Assembly (NCBI GenBank): GCA_035623335.1 | Contig: DASPTQ010000283.1 | Span: 1 to 64,000 of the forward strand | Source of the DNA: JAFAGX01 sp035623335 | Lineage (GTDB): Bacteria; Acidobacteriota; Terriglobia; Terriglobales; Acidobacteriaceae | DNA length: 64,000 nucleotides | Reading direction: 5' to 3' | Part shown: positions 54,378 through 63,542 of the stretch, piece after piece | Numbering within the stretch: position 1 is the first letter of the stretch | Layout: every line of letters begins with the position of its first letter | The notes under the pieces: generated by a model | The model's input: only the letters and a program-made list of their open reading frames with translations | Database searches by the model: none | What the model was told of the DNA's origin: nothing | Position numbers and translations under genes: made by a program

Positions 54378-55028
54378 TTACGCTGCCACTCCCGGATTCG
54401 CCGCACGATCGACCAGTGCGGTTCGGGTCCAAGTGTAGCGCACGCGATGAATCACCGTGATCGTGGACAGGATGGCAATGACCCACAGCACCGGCGCCAT
54501 GCGGTTGAACAGGGCGCCGAGGATCACCAGCACCAGGCGTTCGGGACGCTCGAGGAACCCCACTCGGCACGATGCGATGAGCGATTCAGCCCGCGCCCGG
54601 GTGTAGCTGACCATGATCGCGTTGACCATCACAAAGGCGGTCAGCACCACGTAGGCGAAGCGCTGGCCGCGAGCATAGAAGACGAGGAGACCGAAAAACT
54701 GCGATGCATCGCTGTAGCGATCGATGACCGAGTCGAAGAAGCCGCCGAACCGAGTCACCTGGTTGCTGGCCCGGGCCACGCGTCCGTCTACCAGGTCGAA
54801 AAATCCCGACCCGATAATCATCAATCCGGCATAGCGGAACAATCGGGCTTGATTTTCGCTGTTGGCAAAGCCGAAGAGAACGGCGGCAATCGCGTTGACC
54901 ACCAGGCCAAGAAAAGTTAGCACGTTCGGATTGATGCGCGCCAAGGCAAGCCAGCGAACAATCCCGTCGAGTAAGAGCCCACACGCCCGGCCAAAGGCGC
55001 TCGTCCACGTCACGTAAGACAAGGTCAT
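54378..55028 (-). CDS. CDP-alcohol phosphatidyltransferase
   Basis: A 216-residue integral membrane enzyme. The family signature DGxxARx8GxxxDxxxD is complete in DGRVARASNQVTRFGGFF then DSVID. Several hydrophobic helices surround it. SYTRARAESLIASC and GFLERPERL resemble phosphatidylinositol-phosphate synthase or PgsA-like branches; which headgroup it adds is not settled. The start codon overlaps the greA stop by 4 bases (ATGA), so the two are translationally coupled. Confidence 0.9.
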   Translation of the reverse strand: MTLSYVTWTSAFGRACGLLLDGIVRWLALARINPNVLTFLGLVVNAIAAVLFGFANSENQARLFRYAGLMIIGSGFFDLVDGRVARASNQVTRFGGFFDSVIDRYSDASQFFGLLVFYARGQRFAYVVLTAFVMVNAIMVSYTRARAESLIASCRVGFLERPERLVLVILGALFNRMAPVLWVIAILSTITVIHRVRYTWTRTALVDRAANPGVAA

Positions 55029-55504
55029 TGCACCTCAGCCGTGTCGTGAATCGTGGCCAGACTCAGAATCTCCAGCTCGCGCTTGCCATTGGGAGTTACG
55101 ACCATTGCCGTGTCGCCGACTTTCTTGTTGAGGAGGGAGCGGCCAATCGGAGACGTGGTCGAAATCTTCCCCGCTGCCACGTCCGATTCCTCGCTGGTCA
55201 CGAGCTTGTATTCGACTTCCTCGTTCTTGGTGCTGTCGAAGACCTTCACCGTCGAACCCAGACCGACCTTATCCTTGGGGATGTTGTTCATGTTGATCAG
55301 GGACAGGTCCGCCAAGCGCCGGCCGAGCTGGCGCAAACGCGCTTTGACATACTCCTGGCGCTGCTTGGCCATGTGATATTCGGCGTTCTCGCTCAAATCG
55401 CCCAGGGCGATCGCTCGCTTGAGCTCCTTGGGAAGTTCATGGCTGAGCTCGCGTTCGAGCGCGTTGATTTCTTCCTGCAGCTTTTTCTTAATATGATCGG
55501 TCAT
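55025..55504 (-). CDS. greA: Transcription elongation factor GreA
   Basis: A 159-residue factor that rescues backtracked RNA polymerase by promoting transcript cleavage. The N-terminal coiled coil has the acidic tip LGDLSENAEYHMAK, and the C-terminal FKBP-like domain has STTSPIGRSLLNKKVGD. Length equals the family norm. It lies downstream of carD on the same strand, 115 bases apart, and overlaps the next gene by 4 bases. Confidence 0.97.
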   Translation of the reverse strand: MTDHIKKKLQEEINALERELSHELPKELKRAIALGDLSENAEYHMAKQRQEYVKARLRQLGRRLADLSLINMNNIPKDKVGLGSTVKVFDSTKNEEVEYKLVTSEESDVAAGKISTTSPIGRSLLNKKVGDTAMVVTPNGKRELEILSLATIHDTAEVQ

Positions 55505-55619
55505 GCTTTCCGGGATTATAAACCCAGTATCTCGAATCGACCCTGTTCACGGGGGGTGCTCCGCGGCACGGTCGTAGCTATCGAAGGACACACAGCCGGG
55601 TCGGAATGTCTCGATCCAG

Positions 55620-56156
55620 CTATGCCTGGACTTCTGAGGCTTCCGGAAACTGCAATCCGGACTTCGCCAGAGCCTTGGTCAACAGCTCCTCAATCTGCGG
55701 CTCTTCGCAATTGCGCGCCATGGCCAATTCGCTGACTAGGAGGTAACGGGCACGCTCTAACATCTTCTTCTCTCGAAAGGAGAGCGGCTTGGCTTGACTG
55801 AGCAGCAGCAGGCCTTTCAGCACCGCCGCCACTTCGAGCAGCGAGCCAGTGCGCATCCGGTCGGAATTTTCCTTGAAGCGATATTTCCAGTCGGCGTGAT
55901 TGTCACATTCGCCGTCCTCGAGAAAATCGACGATCTTCTGGACTTCCCCGTTCTTGACAACCCGCCGCAGGCCTACCGCGCTGACGCTGTGAAACGGTAC
56001 CATTACCTTCAAGCTGCTGGATTTAATCTTGAGCAGATAGAACTTTTCCACCGTCTGGCCGATGGTGCGGCTGCTGATTTGCTCGATAACGCCAACCCCG
56101 TGATTGGGATAAACGACCTTGTCGCCTATGTGGAAATTACCGTCGCTCGTTACCAT
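55620..56156 (-). CDS. CarD family transcriptional regulator
   Basis: A 178-residue protein with an N-terminal RNA-polymerase-interacting Tudor-like domain (FHIGDKVVYPNHGVGVIEQI) and a helical DNA-binding C-terminus (SFREKKMLERARYLLVSELA). CarD/CdnL proteins stabilise the open complex at promoters of rRNA and housekeeping genes. It is followed by greA, another polymerase-binding factor. A sigma70-type promoter lies 48-77 bases upstream. Confidence 0.94.
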   Translation of the reverse strand: MVTSDGNFHIGDKVVYPNHGVGVIEQISSRTIGQTVEKFYLLKIKSSSLKVMVPFHSVSAVGLRRVVKNGEVQKIVDFLEDGECDNHADWKYRFKENSDRMRTGSLLEVAAVLKGLLLLSQAKPLSFREKKMLERARYLLVSELAMARNCEEPQIEELLTKALAKSGLQFPEASEVQA

Positions 56157-56610
56157 GCTGGACCACCTAAAGGTACAGACGACCAGAGGGACAGGATTAA
56201 CTTATTTTAGCGGAATCACCCCCGGAAAGACAATTTGTGTAGACCGTTCGACCCTATCCGCTGTGCCCAACCCACGGCTAAATACCTTTTCCTTGAGCAG
56301 GTTGTTCCCTTGTCTCGGGGGAACGCCGCGAGCAGCGCGCTATCGGAGGCAAACGGCCAGCCAAGCCTACCCCCGAGGGCTTCGGCGCCTCGACGCTTTC
56401 GACCGCGATTTCGACGAAGGCGGCAAGAGGAACTGCTAAAGGCAGCCCGATTCCACCCCAAGCCGGCCCGGAACCACGATACTAACGGCCAAGGGATTGA
56501 GCTGCAAGCGGTTGCCGTCGGGCAACGGGAGCGCAACCCGGGCACAGTGCCAGAGCGACATATAATGCGGACGTGCCTGCCGAACGACGGGCGCACCTTT
56601 GATCCTCAGC
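56157..56610. other. Gene-free interval between carD and ruvX
   Basis: About 450 bases separate divergent genes. The carD promoter is at one end. At the other a TATAAT (56562-56567, plus strand) lies about 45 bases before ruvX without a clear -35. A GTTGCC/GGCAAC hairpin is at 56511-56526. No coding frame is convincing. Confidence 0.5.
56204..56233 (-). promoter_or_regulatory. Promoter of the carD gene
   Basis: On the minus strand TTGTCT (56228-56233) and TAAAAT (56204-56209) are 18 bases apart, a fair sigma70 match. It would give a leader of about 40 bases before the carD start at 56156. Confidence 0.6.
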
Positions 56611-57066
56611 ATGCGCGTTCTTGGCCTCGATGTCGGCACGAAAACCATTGGGCTCGCCGTCTCTGACCCTCTTGGCATCACCGCACAGGGTCTCGAGACC
56701 CTGCGCCGGAAGAATAAGCGGAGCGACTTTGAGCAATTGGAAAAACTGATTCGTGACTACCAGATCGGCGAGCTGGTGGTGGGTTACCCGCTGGGCATGA
56801 GCGGCGCGGAAGGCAGGCAGGGTGAGAGGATGCGGGGTTTCGCCGAGGAACTCGGCCGACGCTTCGGACTGCCCGTTCACCTCTGGGACGAACGCCTCAC
56901 CACCGCCCAAGCCAACCGCGTTTTGCGTGAGATGGAGATGTCGATTGAGCGTCGCCGCCGGCACGTAGATCGCATGGCAGCCGTGCTGATTTTGCAGAGT
57001 TGGATGGATCAAAAAGGCGGAGCCGGGACGGCTGCCCGGGCTGCGCCGCCAAACCACCCAGTTTGA
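56611..57066 (+). CDS. ruvX: Putative Holliday junction resolvase / pre-16S rRNA nuclease YqgF
   Basis: A 151-residue RNase H-like nuclease. The first catalytic aspartate is in RVLGLDVGTKTIGLAVSD; GYPLGMSGAEGRQ and HLWDERLTTAQANRVL (second acidic motif) and HVDRMAAVLILQ complete the family pattern. YqgF processes the 5' end of 16S rRNA in E. coli and may have resolvase activity elsewhere. ATG 56611 begins the conserved domain. It is followed closely by mltG, a common pairing. Confidence 0.94.
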   Translation: MRVLGLDVGTKTIGLAVSDPLGITAQGLETLRRKNKRSDFEQLEKLIRDYQIGELVVGYPLGMSGAEGRQGERMRGFAEELGRRFGLPVHLWDERLTTAQANRVLREMEMSIERRRRHVDRMAAVLILQSWMDQKGGAGTAARAAPPNHPV

Positions 57067-57183
57067 GACAGTTCGGTGGGCTCGAAGACAAGCCTCCTGG
57101 GCTTCCTTCAGGCCCCGGTGACCAACGGCTACCGACCAACGCGACTCCTCCCCAGGCCTCACCCTCATCTAAACTATTGGCCA

Positions 57184-58164
57184 GTGCGCATCTTTTTCAT
57201 CTCGCTGTTGGTGGTGGTCGTGGCCGTGGGCGGCTGGTTCGCCTGGGCGCTCTATTGGCCGGTTACACCGCCCGGACAGAAATCCGTCCTTCTGCGTTCC
57301 GGCTATTCCACCCGACGCATCGCCAACGAATTGAGGTCTGCGGGTGTGATCCACAGTGCCCTCGCGTTTGTCCTCTACCACCGCATTCACCATCGGCATT
57401 CCCTGAAAGCGGGTGAGTACGTTTTTGACAAGTCGGCGAATGCGCTTGAGATTCACGAGCGGCTGACGCGGGGTGATGTTCAGGTGTTAACCGTGGTGAT
57501 TCCTGAGGGCTACGACGTTTTTGATGTCGCCCAGGTTATCCAACAAGCCGGGCTCGGGTCGAGCCAGGACTTCCTGCATCTGGTCACCAGCGATACGGCT
57601 CTGATCTCCGATCTAGCGCCCGAAGCCACCAGCCTGGAGGGTTTTCTCTTCCCCAGCACCTATGAGTTCACGCGGACGGAGAACATGGAAGAGGTAGTCG
57701 CCGCCATGGTGAAGCAGTTTCGTCAGGTCGCGCACGAGATCGGATTGAACCAGGACGTCGAGAAGATCGTCACCCTGGCATCCATCGTCGAGAAAGAAAC
57801 CGCCTTGCCCGAGGAGCGGCCGCTGGTTGCCAGCGTCTACTCCAACCGCATGGCCGACAGGATTCCGCTGCAAGCCGATCCCAGCGTGATCTACGCCGAG
57901 CTCTTGCAAGGAAGATATTCCGGGGCCTTGCACCATGCCGACATGCGGTTCAGTTCTGCCTACAACACGTACACCCACGTGGGGCTTCCGCCCGGACCCA
58001 TCGGCAACCCCGGTCGGGGCTCTCTGCTGGCCGCGATGCATCCCGCGCAAACCGGATTTTTCTATTTTGTCAGCAACGGAAACGGCCAGCACCGCTTTGC
58101 CCGCAGTCTCGAAGAACATAACCGCAACGTAGCCGCGCTACGCCGGGCGATGGCCGGCAAGTAG
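57184..58164 (+). CDS. mltG: Endolytic transglycosylase MltG
   Basis: From the GTG at 57184 the product is 326 residues: an N-terminal membrane helix (RIFFISLLVVVVAVGGWFAW), a LysM-like part, and the YceG catalytic domain with the glutamate in TLASIVEKETALPEERPLV and the conserved FSSAYNTYTHVGLPPGPIGN. It cleaves nascent glycan strands and sets their length. The frame is open from 57076, but the helix starts at 57184. It lies just downstream of ruvX. Confidence 0.94.
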   Translation: MRIFFISLLVVVVAVGGWFAWALYWPVTPPGQKSVLLRSGYSTRRIANELRSAGVIHSALAFVLYHRIHHRHSLKAGEYVFDKSANALEIHERLTRGDVQVLTVVIPEGYDVFDVAQVIQQAGLGSSQDFLHLVTSDTALISDLAPEATSLEGFLFPSTYEFTRTENMEEVVAAMVKQFRQVAHEIGLNQDVEKIVTLASIVEKETALPEERPLVASVYSNRMADRIPLQADPSVIYAELLQGRYSGALHHADMRFSSAYNTYTHVGLPPGPIGNPGRGSLLAAMHPAQTGFFYFVSNGNGQHRFARSLEEHNRNVAALRRAMAGK

Positions 58165-58319
58165 GTTGGCGAGATCGGATCGACGTATCACCGGTACTAC
58201 GAACCAGGTTCTCACCTTAGCGATACACCGCGAGGTACCATTCGCTATACTGCCAATTGGGGCCGGCGGCCCCTGTCTTCAAGAATCCTAACGATAGTTC
58301 GGGGAATCCAAGGGGTCTA

Positions 58320-59255
58320 ATGTCTTTTTCCCGCCGCGGTGCGGCCTGGTTGCTCGTCGGTGTGCTGCCGCTGACTGGATGCTTGTTTCGATCCCAGCGA
58401 GTGCAGCAGCCCATCACGGTCTCGCTCAAGAGCGCCACCAGTCAGGAGTTGATCGACTACGTCAACACCCAAGCCAACAAATTGCAAAGCATGCAGGCTA
58501 CGGTGGACATCGACACCTCCGTGGGGGGAGAGAAAAAAGGCACGGTTACCAAATATCAGAGCATTCGCGGCTACGTCCTGGCGCGCAAACCTGCCATGCT
58601 CCGCATGATCGGCCTCCTGCCCATCGTTCGCGACCGCGCCTTTGACATGGTGAGCGATGGCCGCGAATTCAAGCTTTGGATTCCGCCGAAGAACCGCTTC
58701 GTCATTGGTCACAACGACAGCGAGATCCACAATCCTAGCGAGCCGCTGGAGACCTTGCGCCCGCAGCATATCTACGACGCCCTTCTGTTACGACCGATCG
58801 ATCCGCAGACCGAAATTGCCGTAGCCGAGAATGAAACCGGCTCGACCACCAACCCCAAGGGGCAAAAAGTGGTGCACGCCGAATACATTCTCGACGTCAT
58901 CCACACCGGCGAGCATCCCTTTCTCTCCCGTAAAATTATCTTCAGTCGCGACGACCTGCTCCCCCATCGGCAGCTGCTCTACGATCAGGAGGGCAATGTT
59001 CAAACCGCGGCCGTGTACGAGAATTATCGCGAGGATAGCGGCATCAACTTCCCTTGGCGGATTGAGATTTCGCGGCCGCAGGAGGAATACGCGATCACCC
59101 TTAACCTGGTCAAGCTGGAACTGAATCTGTCGCTTCCCGACGACAAGTTCGTGCTGCAGCAGCCGCCAGGTGTCGAAGTGGTCTACCTGGACAAGCAGCC
59201 AGCCGGACGAGTATCGCGCGCTCAGCCCAGCCCCGATCAAGGGAATAATCGATAG
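58320..59255 (+). CDS. LolA/LolB-like outer-membrane lipoprotein
   Basis: From the ATG at 58320 the product is 311 residues. The signal ends in the lipobox LPLTGC (Cys21). The mature part has the half-barrel pattern of LolA-like or DUF4292-like proteins: LQSMQATVDIDTSVGGEKKG, KPAMLRMIGLLPIVRDRAFD and DGREFKLWIPPKNRFVIG. Such proteins bind lipid or lipoprotein acyl chains. It is 60 bases ahead of an FtsX-type permease, which supports a role in envelope transport. Specific family is uncertain. Confidence 0.78.
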   Translation: MSFSRRGAAWLLVGVLPLTGCLFRSQRVQQPITVSLKSATSQELIDYVNTQANKLQSMQATVDIDTSVGGEKKGTVTKYQSIRGYVLARKPAMLRMIGLLPIVRDRAFDMVSDGREFKLWIPPKNRFVIGHNDSEIHNPSEPLETLRPQHIYDALLLRPIDPQTEIAVAENETGSTTNPKGQKVVHAEYILDVIHTGEHPFLSRKIIFSRDDLLPHRQLLYDQEGNVQTAAVYENYREDSGINFPWRIEISRPQEEYAITLNLVKLELNLSLPDDKFVLQQPPGVEVVYLDKQPAGRVSRAQPSPDQGNNR

Positions 59256-59315
59256 AATGATGATGACGGCAGAGAAGGAGAAATTCTTCTCCCCCCGAGC
59301 GCCGAGGCCTTGCTC

Positions 59316-60419
59316 ATGATGAACCAGATGATCGTCGCCAACCTCACTCGCCGCCCGCTGCGGTCGCTGATCAGCATCGTAGCGGTCACGCTCGAGGTCA
59401 TGCTGATCTTGTTGATTGTGGGCCTGGCACTGGGGTTGCTCCGCGACTCACGCCAAAGGCAGGCCGGAATCGGTGCCGACGTCGTGGTCATGCCTCCCGG
59501 TTCGTCTTTCATTGTCGGTCTTACCGGGGCGCCCATGCCGATGAAGGTAAGAGATATTTTGGCCACGCTCCCTCACGTGGTGGGGGTGGCGCCGGTGGTG
59601 ACCATGGTGTCCACGGCTGGGACCCTCGAGGTCATTGCAGGTATCGAGTTGCAGAGTTACGAGAAGCTTTCCGGGCCGTTCCAGTTTGTCGCTGGACGCC
59701 CCTTCGAAGCTCCGAACGAATGTATGGTGGACGATATCTCGGCCCGGGCAAGGCACGTTAAGGTGGGCGACACGGTAGAAATCCTGACCCATCCGTTCCG
59801 GGTTTCCGGGATCGTCGAGCCCGGAAAAGGCGCGCGAAAATTCCTGGAGATCGGCGCTCTTCAAGACTTGATCGGCGCGCAAAACAAGGCAACCATTTTT
59901 TATTTGAAGCTGGACGAACCCAGCAATGCGGATCTGGTGGTCGAAGAAATCAAACAGGTTCCCGGGATGGGGCACTACGTGGCCACCTCGATGGCCTATT
60001 ACCTGTCAATGATGACCACCAGTCGATACCCCGGCGTCTCTCAATTCATCGATTTTGTGATCGGCATCTCGGTCATCATCGGCTTTCTGGTGATCTTTCA
60101 GTCCATGTACACAGCCGTGATCGAGCGCACCCGGGAGATCGGCATTCTCAAAGCCATGGGAGCCTCGAAGCTCTATATCGTGAATGTGATCCTGCGCGAG
60201 ACCCTACTATTGACCATTTTGGGCATACTCGCCGGAGTTGTCCTTAGCTTGGGGGCGCGAGCCGCCATCGACGGTCGCACCACCCTTCCCGTAGTGGTCA
60301 CCGGGAGCTGGATCCTGAGGACCGCCGCCATTGCCATTGTGGGAGCGATCTTGGGCGCTCTCTATCCCGCTTACAAAGCGGCGCAGAAGGATCCGATCGA
60401 CGCCCTTGCCTATGAATGA
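59316..60419 (+). CDS. MacB/FtsX-type ABC transporter permease
   Basis: A 367-residue permease with four membrane helices: one at the N-terminus (SLISIVAVTLEVMLILLIVG) and three at the C-terminus (FVIGISVIIGFLVIFQSMY, LLLTILGILAGVVLSLG, TAAIAIVGAILGALYP). A periplasmic domain of about 200 residues lies between. TREIGILKAMGASKLYI is the coupling loop that contacts the ATPase. No ATP-binding subunit is encoded in the window; it must come from elsewhere. Probably works with the lipoprotein just upstream. Confidence 0.88.
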   Translation: MMNQMIVANLTRRPLRSLISIVAVTLEVMLILLIVGLALGLLRDSRQRQAGIGADVVVMPPGSSFIVGLTGAPMPMKVRDILATLPHVVGVAPVVTMVSTAGTLEVIAGIELQSYEKLSGPFQFVAGRPFEAPNECMVDDISARARHVKVGDTVEILTHPFRVSGIVEPGKGARKFLEIGALQDLIGAQNKATIFYLKLDEPSNADLVVEEIKQVPGMGHYVATSMAYYLSMMTTSRYPGVSQFIDFVIGISVIIGFLVIFQSMYTAVIERTREIGILKAMGASKLYIVNVILRETLLLTILGILAGVVLSLGARAAIDGRTTLPVVVTGSWILRTAAIAIVGAILGALYPAYKAAQKDPIDALAYE

Positions 60420-60523
60420 CCCGGGTGTCCTGCCGACCCTGCGCCAACATCGCGACTGGCGCCACCGGGAGCCTGCCAGCTGCATTTCCCAAGCAAACCG
60501 ACGACCATCGAGAAATCGCTTCG

Positions 60524-60552
60524 TTGACAAGCCCGGCGGGCTACGCTATCTT
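60524..60552 (+). promoter_or_regulatory. Promoter of rplM-rpsI
   Basis: TTGACA (60524-60529), a 17-base spacer and TATCTT (60547-60552) form a strong sigma70 promoter. The leader of about 100 bases before rplM contains a small GCGCG/CGCGC hairpin (60595-60606 region), a possible site for autoregulation by L13. Confidence 0.78.
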
Positions 60553-60657
60553 TAAACTTTTAGCAGTCTTGCGGTTGCCGTCCTGATAGCCCTGCGCGTT
60601 CGCGCTTGCGAGGTTACTCAGCGGTCTTCTTTATTGACTATTTTTCTGGAGATTTTG

Positions 60658-61098
60658 GTGGCAACGTATTTCCCCAAAGCGGGGCAAATTGTGCGTAAAT
60701 GGTACGTGGTCGACGCGTCGGGTCAAACCCTCGGCCGTCTGGCCTCGCACGTGGCGCGACGTCTGATGGGCAAAGATAGCCCCAAATACACCCCCTTCCT
60801 CGATACCGGCGATCACGTCATCGTGGTCAACGCCGAGCGGGTGAAGCTGAGCGGGATGAAGGCCGAACAGAAGGTTTATGAGCACTATACCGGCTATCCC
60901 GGGGGCTTACGAAAAGAGGACTTTCGTCGGCGAGTTCAGCGGAAACCGGAGCAGATCGTGGAGCAGGCGGTTCAGCGCATGCTCCCCAAATCCAAGCTGG
61001 GCCGGCAGATGATCGGTAAGCTCAAAGTGTATCGCGGGGAGAAGCATCCCCACGAAGCGCAAAAGCCAGAGTGCTGGACTCTGGCGGCAAGAGCCTAA
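60658..61098 (+). CDS. rplM: Ribosomal protein uL13
   Basis: A 146-residue large-subunit protein from the GTG at 60658 (CTGGAG ribosome binding site). It has WYVVDASGQTLGRLASHVA, HVIVVNAERVKLSGMKAEQK and AVQRMLPKSKLGRQM. It is paired with rpsI, as in most bacteria. Confidence 0.97.
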   Translation: MATYFPKAGQIVRKWYVVDASGQTLGRLASHVARRLMGKDSPKYTPFLDTGDHVIVVNAERVKLSGMKAEQKVYEHYTGYPGGLRKEDFRRRVQRKPEQIVEQAVQRMLPKSKLGRQMIGKLKVYRGEKHPHEAQKPECWTLAARA

Positions 61099-61167
61099 GA
61101 GGTTGAACATTCCGACAGGATCGGCTCGCTGCCAGACCGACTCGGGGAGCGAGCGACAAAGGGTGAA

Positions 61168-61563
61168 ATGACAGAGCTTGTACAGTATTACGGGACGGGG
61201 CGTCGCAAATCGTCGGTGGCCCGCGTCTACCTGCGCCCCGGAAGCGGCGACTTTATCGTCAACGGGCGCCCGTTCGATCAGTATTTCGTCACCGAGGCGC
61301 AGCGTCGCGGTGCGCGCCGACCGTTGTTCGCCACCGAAACGGAAAGCTCTTTCAACATTGTGGCCAGAGTCTCGGGCGGAGGCGTAAGCGGCCAGTCCGA
61401 CGCCGTGCGACTGGGCGTAGCTCGCGCTCTCATGCTGTTCAACATCGAGTTGCGCAAGAAGCTCAAGGCCGAAGGGTTGATCAGTCGAGATTCACGCTCT
61501 AAGGAGCGCAAGAAGTACGGCCAGAAGGGTGCACGCAAGCGCTTTCAGTACAGCAAGCGCTAG
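61168..61563 (+). CDS. rpsI: Ribosomal protein uS9
   Basis: A 131-residue small-subunit protein. It has YYGTGRRKSSVARVYL at the start, VSGGGVSGQSDAVRLGVARA in the middle and the conserved arginine-ending tail KKYGQKGARKRFQYSKR, which reaches the P-site tRNA. Directly follows rplM. Confidence 0.98.
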   Translation: MTELVQYYGTGRRKSSVARVYLRPGSGDFIVNGRPFDQYFVTEAQRRGARRPLFATETESSFNIVARVSGGGVSGQSDAVRLGVARALMLFNIELRKKLKAEGLISRDSRSKERKKYGQKGARKRFQYSKR

Positions 61564-61638
61564 TCTCGGGGTGGGTGTGCGGAGCAGCCTAGCTCGGCCC
61601 ATCTGAAACCGGGGAAACTAAGTTTAGGTGTTCAATTC

Positions 61639-61700
61639 TTCCCGTATCTCGCGATGCGGGACGGGAATAGCAATCGGGACAAGGCGGGTTTCCGCTTTTT
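61639..61700 (+). promoter_or_regulatory. Attenuator-like leader before rpsB
   Basis: Two alternative hairpins share bases: TTCCCGT (61639-61645) with ACGGGAA (61661-61667), or an 8-pair stem CCCGTATC/GATGCGGG with a TCGC loop (61641-61660). They are followed by AAGGCGG-GTTT-CCGCTTT plus further T residues (61681-61700), which resembles a short intrinsic terminator. This sits 50-110 bases ahead of rpsB. S2-controlled leaders are known in other bacteria; control here is inferred. Confidence 0.45.
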
Positions 61701-61752
61701 CGGGAAACTCGGCCCTTGGGCAAGCCCGATGCAGACTTAACGAGGAGGTTGA

Positions 61753-62661
61753 TTGGCCAACATCACCATGAAGGAGCTGCTCGAAGCGGGGGTACACTTC
61801 GGGCACCAGACCAAGCGCTGGAACCCCAAGATGAAGGAATACATCTTCGGAGAGCGCAACGGCATTTATATCATCGATCTGCAGAAGACGCTCAAGATGT
61901 TCAAAGAGGCCTCGAAATTTGTTCAGGACCTCGCTGCCGAGGGGAAGATCATTCTCTTTGTGGGGACCAAACGTCAGGCGCAAGACGCGATTGCCGAGGA
62001 GGCAACTCGCTGTGGTTGCTTCTATGTGAACCAGCGCTGGCTGGGCGGCCTGCTCACGAACTGGGTCACCATTCAGAAGTCGGTGAAGCGCTTGAAGGAA
62101 CTGGATGACATGGCCACCGATGGCCGCTACGAGTTATTGCCCAAGAAAGAAGTGATCAAACTGGAGCGCGAGCGCAAACATCTGCAAGCCAACCTGGCTG
62201 GCATCAAGAACATGTCTCGTCTGCCGGATACGCTTTTCGTGATCGACTCCAACAAGGAGCAGATCGCCGTGCGCGAGGCGCGCAAATTGGGCATTCCCGT
62301 GGTTGCCGTGGTGGACACCAACTGCGACCCCAGCGAAGTCGATTACGTAATCCCCGGCAACGATGATGCTTTGCGAGCCATTCGTCTATTTGCCACAAAA
62401 ATTGCCGATTCCGTGGCCGAGGGTGCCCAGCTCATGAGCGAGAAGCAGGCCGCCGATCTGGCAGCGGCGGTCGGTACCGAGCCATCGCCGGCGGCAGCCC
62501 CAGGCGAGCCCCCGAGCGAGGGCGCCAGCGAGGCTACGGGCGTGGACGGCGGTGGGGACGACATTAGTATGGAAGATGTGTTGGGCAGGGGTACGCGCAA
62601 ACAGCCCGTTGCCGCCAAGGAAACGGCGGACGCCGAAGAAATCGAGCACCAAACGTTCTAG
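61753..62661 (+). CDS. rpsB: Ribosomal protein uS2 with extended C-terminus
   Basis: A 302-residue S2 (E. coli 241). The start is TTG at 61753 with a GAGGAGG ribosome binding site. Core motifs are MKELLEAGVHFGHQTKRWNP, GTKRQAQDAIAEEATRCGCF and VVAVVDTNCDPSEVDYVIPG. The last 70 or so residues are acidic, proline- and glycine-rich (PSPAAAPGEPPSEGASEATG), a disordered tail of unknown use. It precedes tsf, the usual order. Confidence 0.97.
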   Translation: MANITMKELLEAGVHFGHQTKRWNPKMKEYIFGERNGIYIIDLQKTLKMFKEASKFVQDLAAEGKIILFVGTKRQAQDAIAEEATRCGCFYVNQRWLGGLLTNWVTIQKSVKRLKELDDMATDGRYELLPKKEVIKLERERKHLQANLAGIKNMSRLPDTLFVIDSNKEQIAVREARKLGIPVVAVVDTNCDPSEVDYVIPGNDDALRAIRLFATKIADSVAEGAQLMSEKQAADLAAAVGTEPSPAAAPGEPPSEGASEATGVDGGGDDISMEDVLGRGTRKQPVAAKETADAEEIEHQTF

Positions 62662-62840
62662 AGCCGCCCTTCCTCCTGCGCCCTCAGGATGAATCGGCCG
62701 GCCGTGGGCAGAGCGATTGAGGAAAATCAGACCCGCGCGGGAGGTCCGCCGCGGGTCAAAGTTTGTAAGGAACAGCTTTTGTTTCCCGCTGCGCGTTCTT
62801 GGACGCGAAATCGGAAATCGGAACCTGGAAAAATCATTTT

Positions 62841-63494
62841 ATGAGCACATCGACCGTGACTATTTCTGCTGCCCAAGTCAAAGAACTCCGCGAGCGGACG
62901 GGAGCACCCATGATGGATTGCAAACAGGCGCTCACCGAATCCAAGGGAGACATGGAACAAGCGATCATCATCCTTCGCAAGCGCGGCGCTGCCGTGGCCC
63001 AGAAGAAGGCAGCCCGGGTGACCAGCGAAGGCTCGGTCGCGAGCTACATCCACGCCGGAGGCAAGATCGGCGTGTTGGTGGAAGTCAATTGCGAGAGCGA
63101 TTTCGTGGCCCGCACCGACGACTTCAAGGAACTGGTGCACGATATTGCCATGCATATTGCGGCAAGCGACCCCAAGTTCGTGCGCAAGGAGGACGTCACC
63201 TCCGAAGCCTACGAGCGGGAAAAGGACGTCTATCGTTCCCAGGCTGCGTCGACCGGCAAACCGCCGCAAGTGGTCGAGAAGATCGTCGAAGGCAAGATGG
63301 CCAAGTTCTACGAGGAGGTTTGCCTGTACGAGCAACCCTTCATCAAGGATCAGACGATCAGCATCGCGCAATTGATTGCCGGCAAAATTGGCAAGCTGGG
63401 CGAGAACATTGCCGTGCGGCGCTTCGCCCGCTTTAAGGTGGGGGATGCGGGCGAAACCTTCGCCATCAGCAAGCCTGAACCAAAGAGTCAATAG
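62841..63494 (+). CDS. tsf: Elongation factor Ts
   Basis: A 217-residue guanine-exchange factor for EF-Tu, starting at ATG 62841. The N-terminal motif is KELRERTGAPMMDCKQALTE; VNCESDFVARTDDFKELVHD follows and KFYEEVCLYEQPFIKD is near the end. It is shorter than E. coli EF-Ts (283), as in many phyla where the C-terminal module is reduced. It lies between rpsB and pyrH. Confidence 0.97.
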   Translation: MSTSTVTISAAQVKELRERTGAPMMDCKQALTESKGDMEQAIIILRKRGAAVAQKKAARVTSEGSVASYIHAGGKIGVLVEVNCESDFVARTDDFKELVHDIAMHIAASDPKFVRKEDVTSEAYEREKDVYRSQAASTGKPPQVVEKIVEGKMAKFYEEVCLYEQPFIKDQTISIAQLIAGKIGKLGENIAVRRFARFKVGDAGETFAISKPEPKSQ

Positions 63495-63542
63495 GTCGAG
63501 GGTGGCCTAGGGGCGCGACCCGCGACCAACTACGGAAACCTC

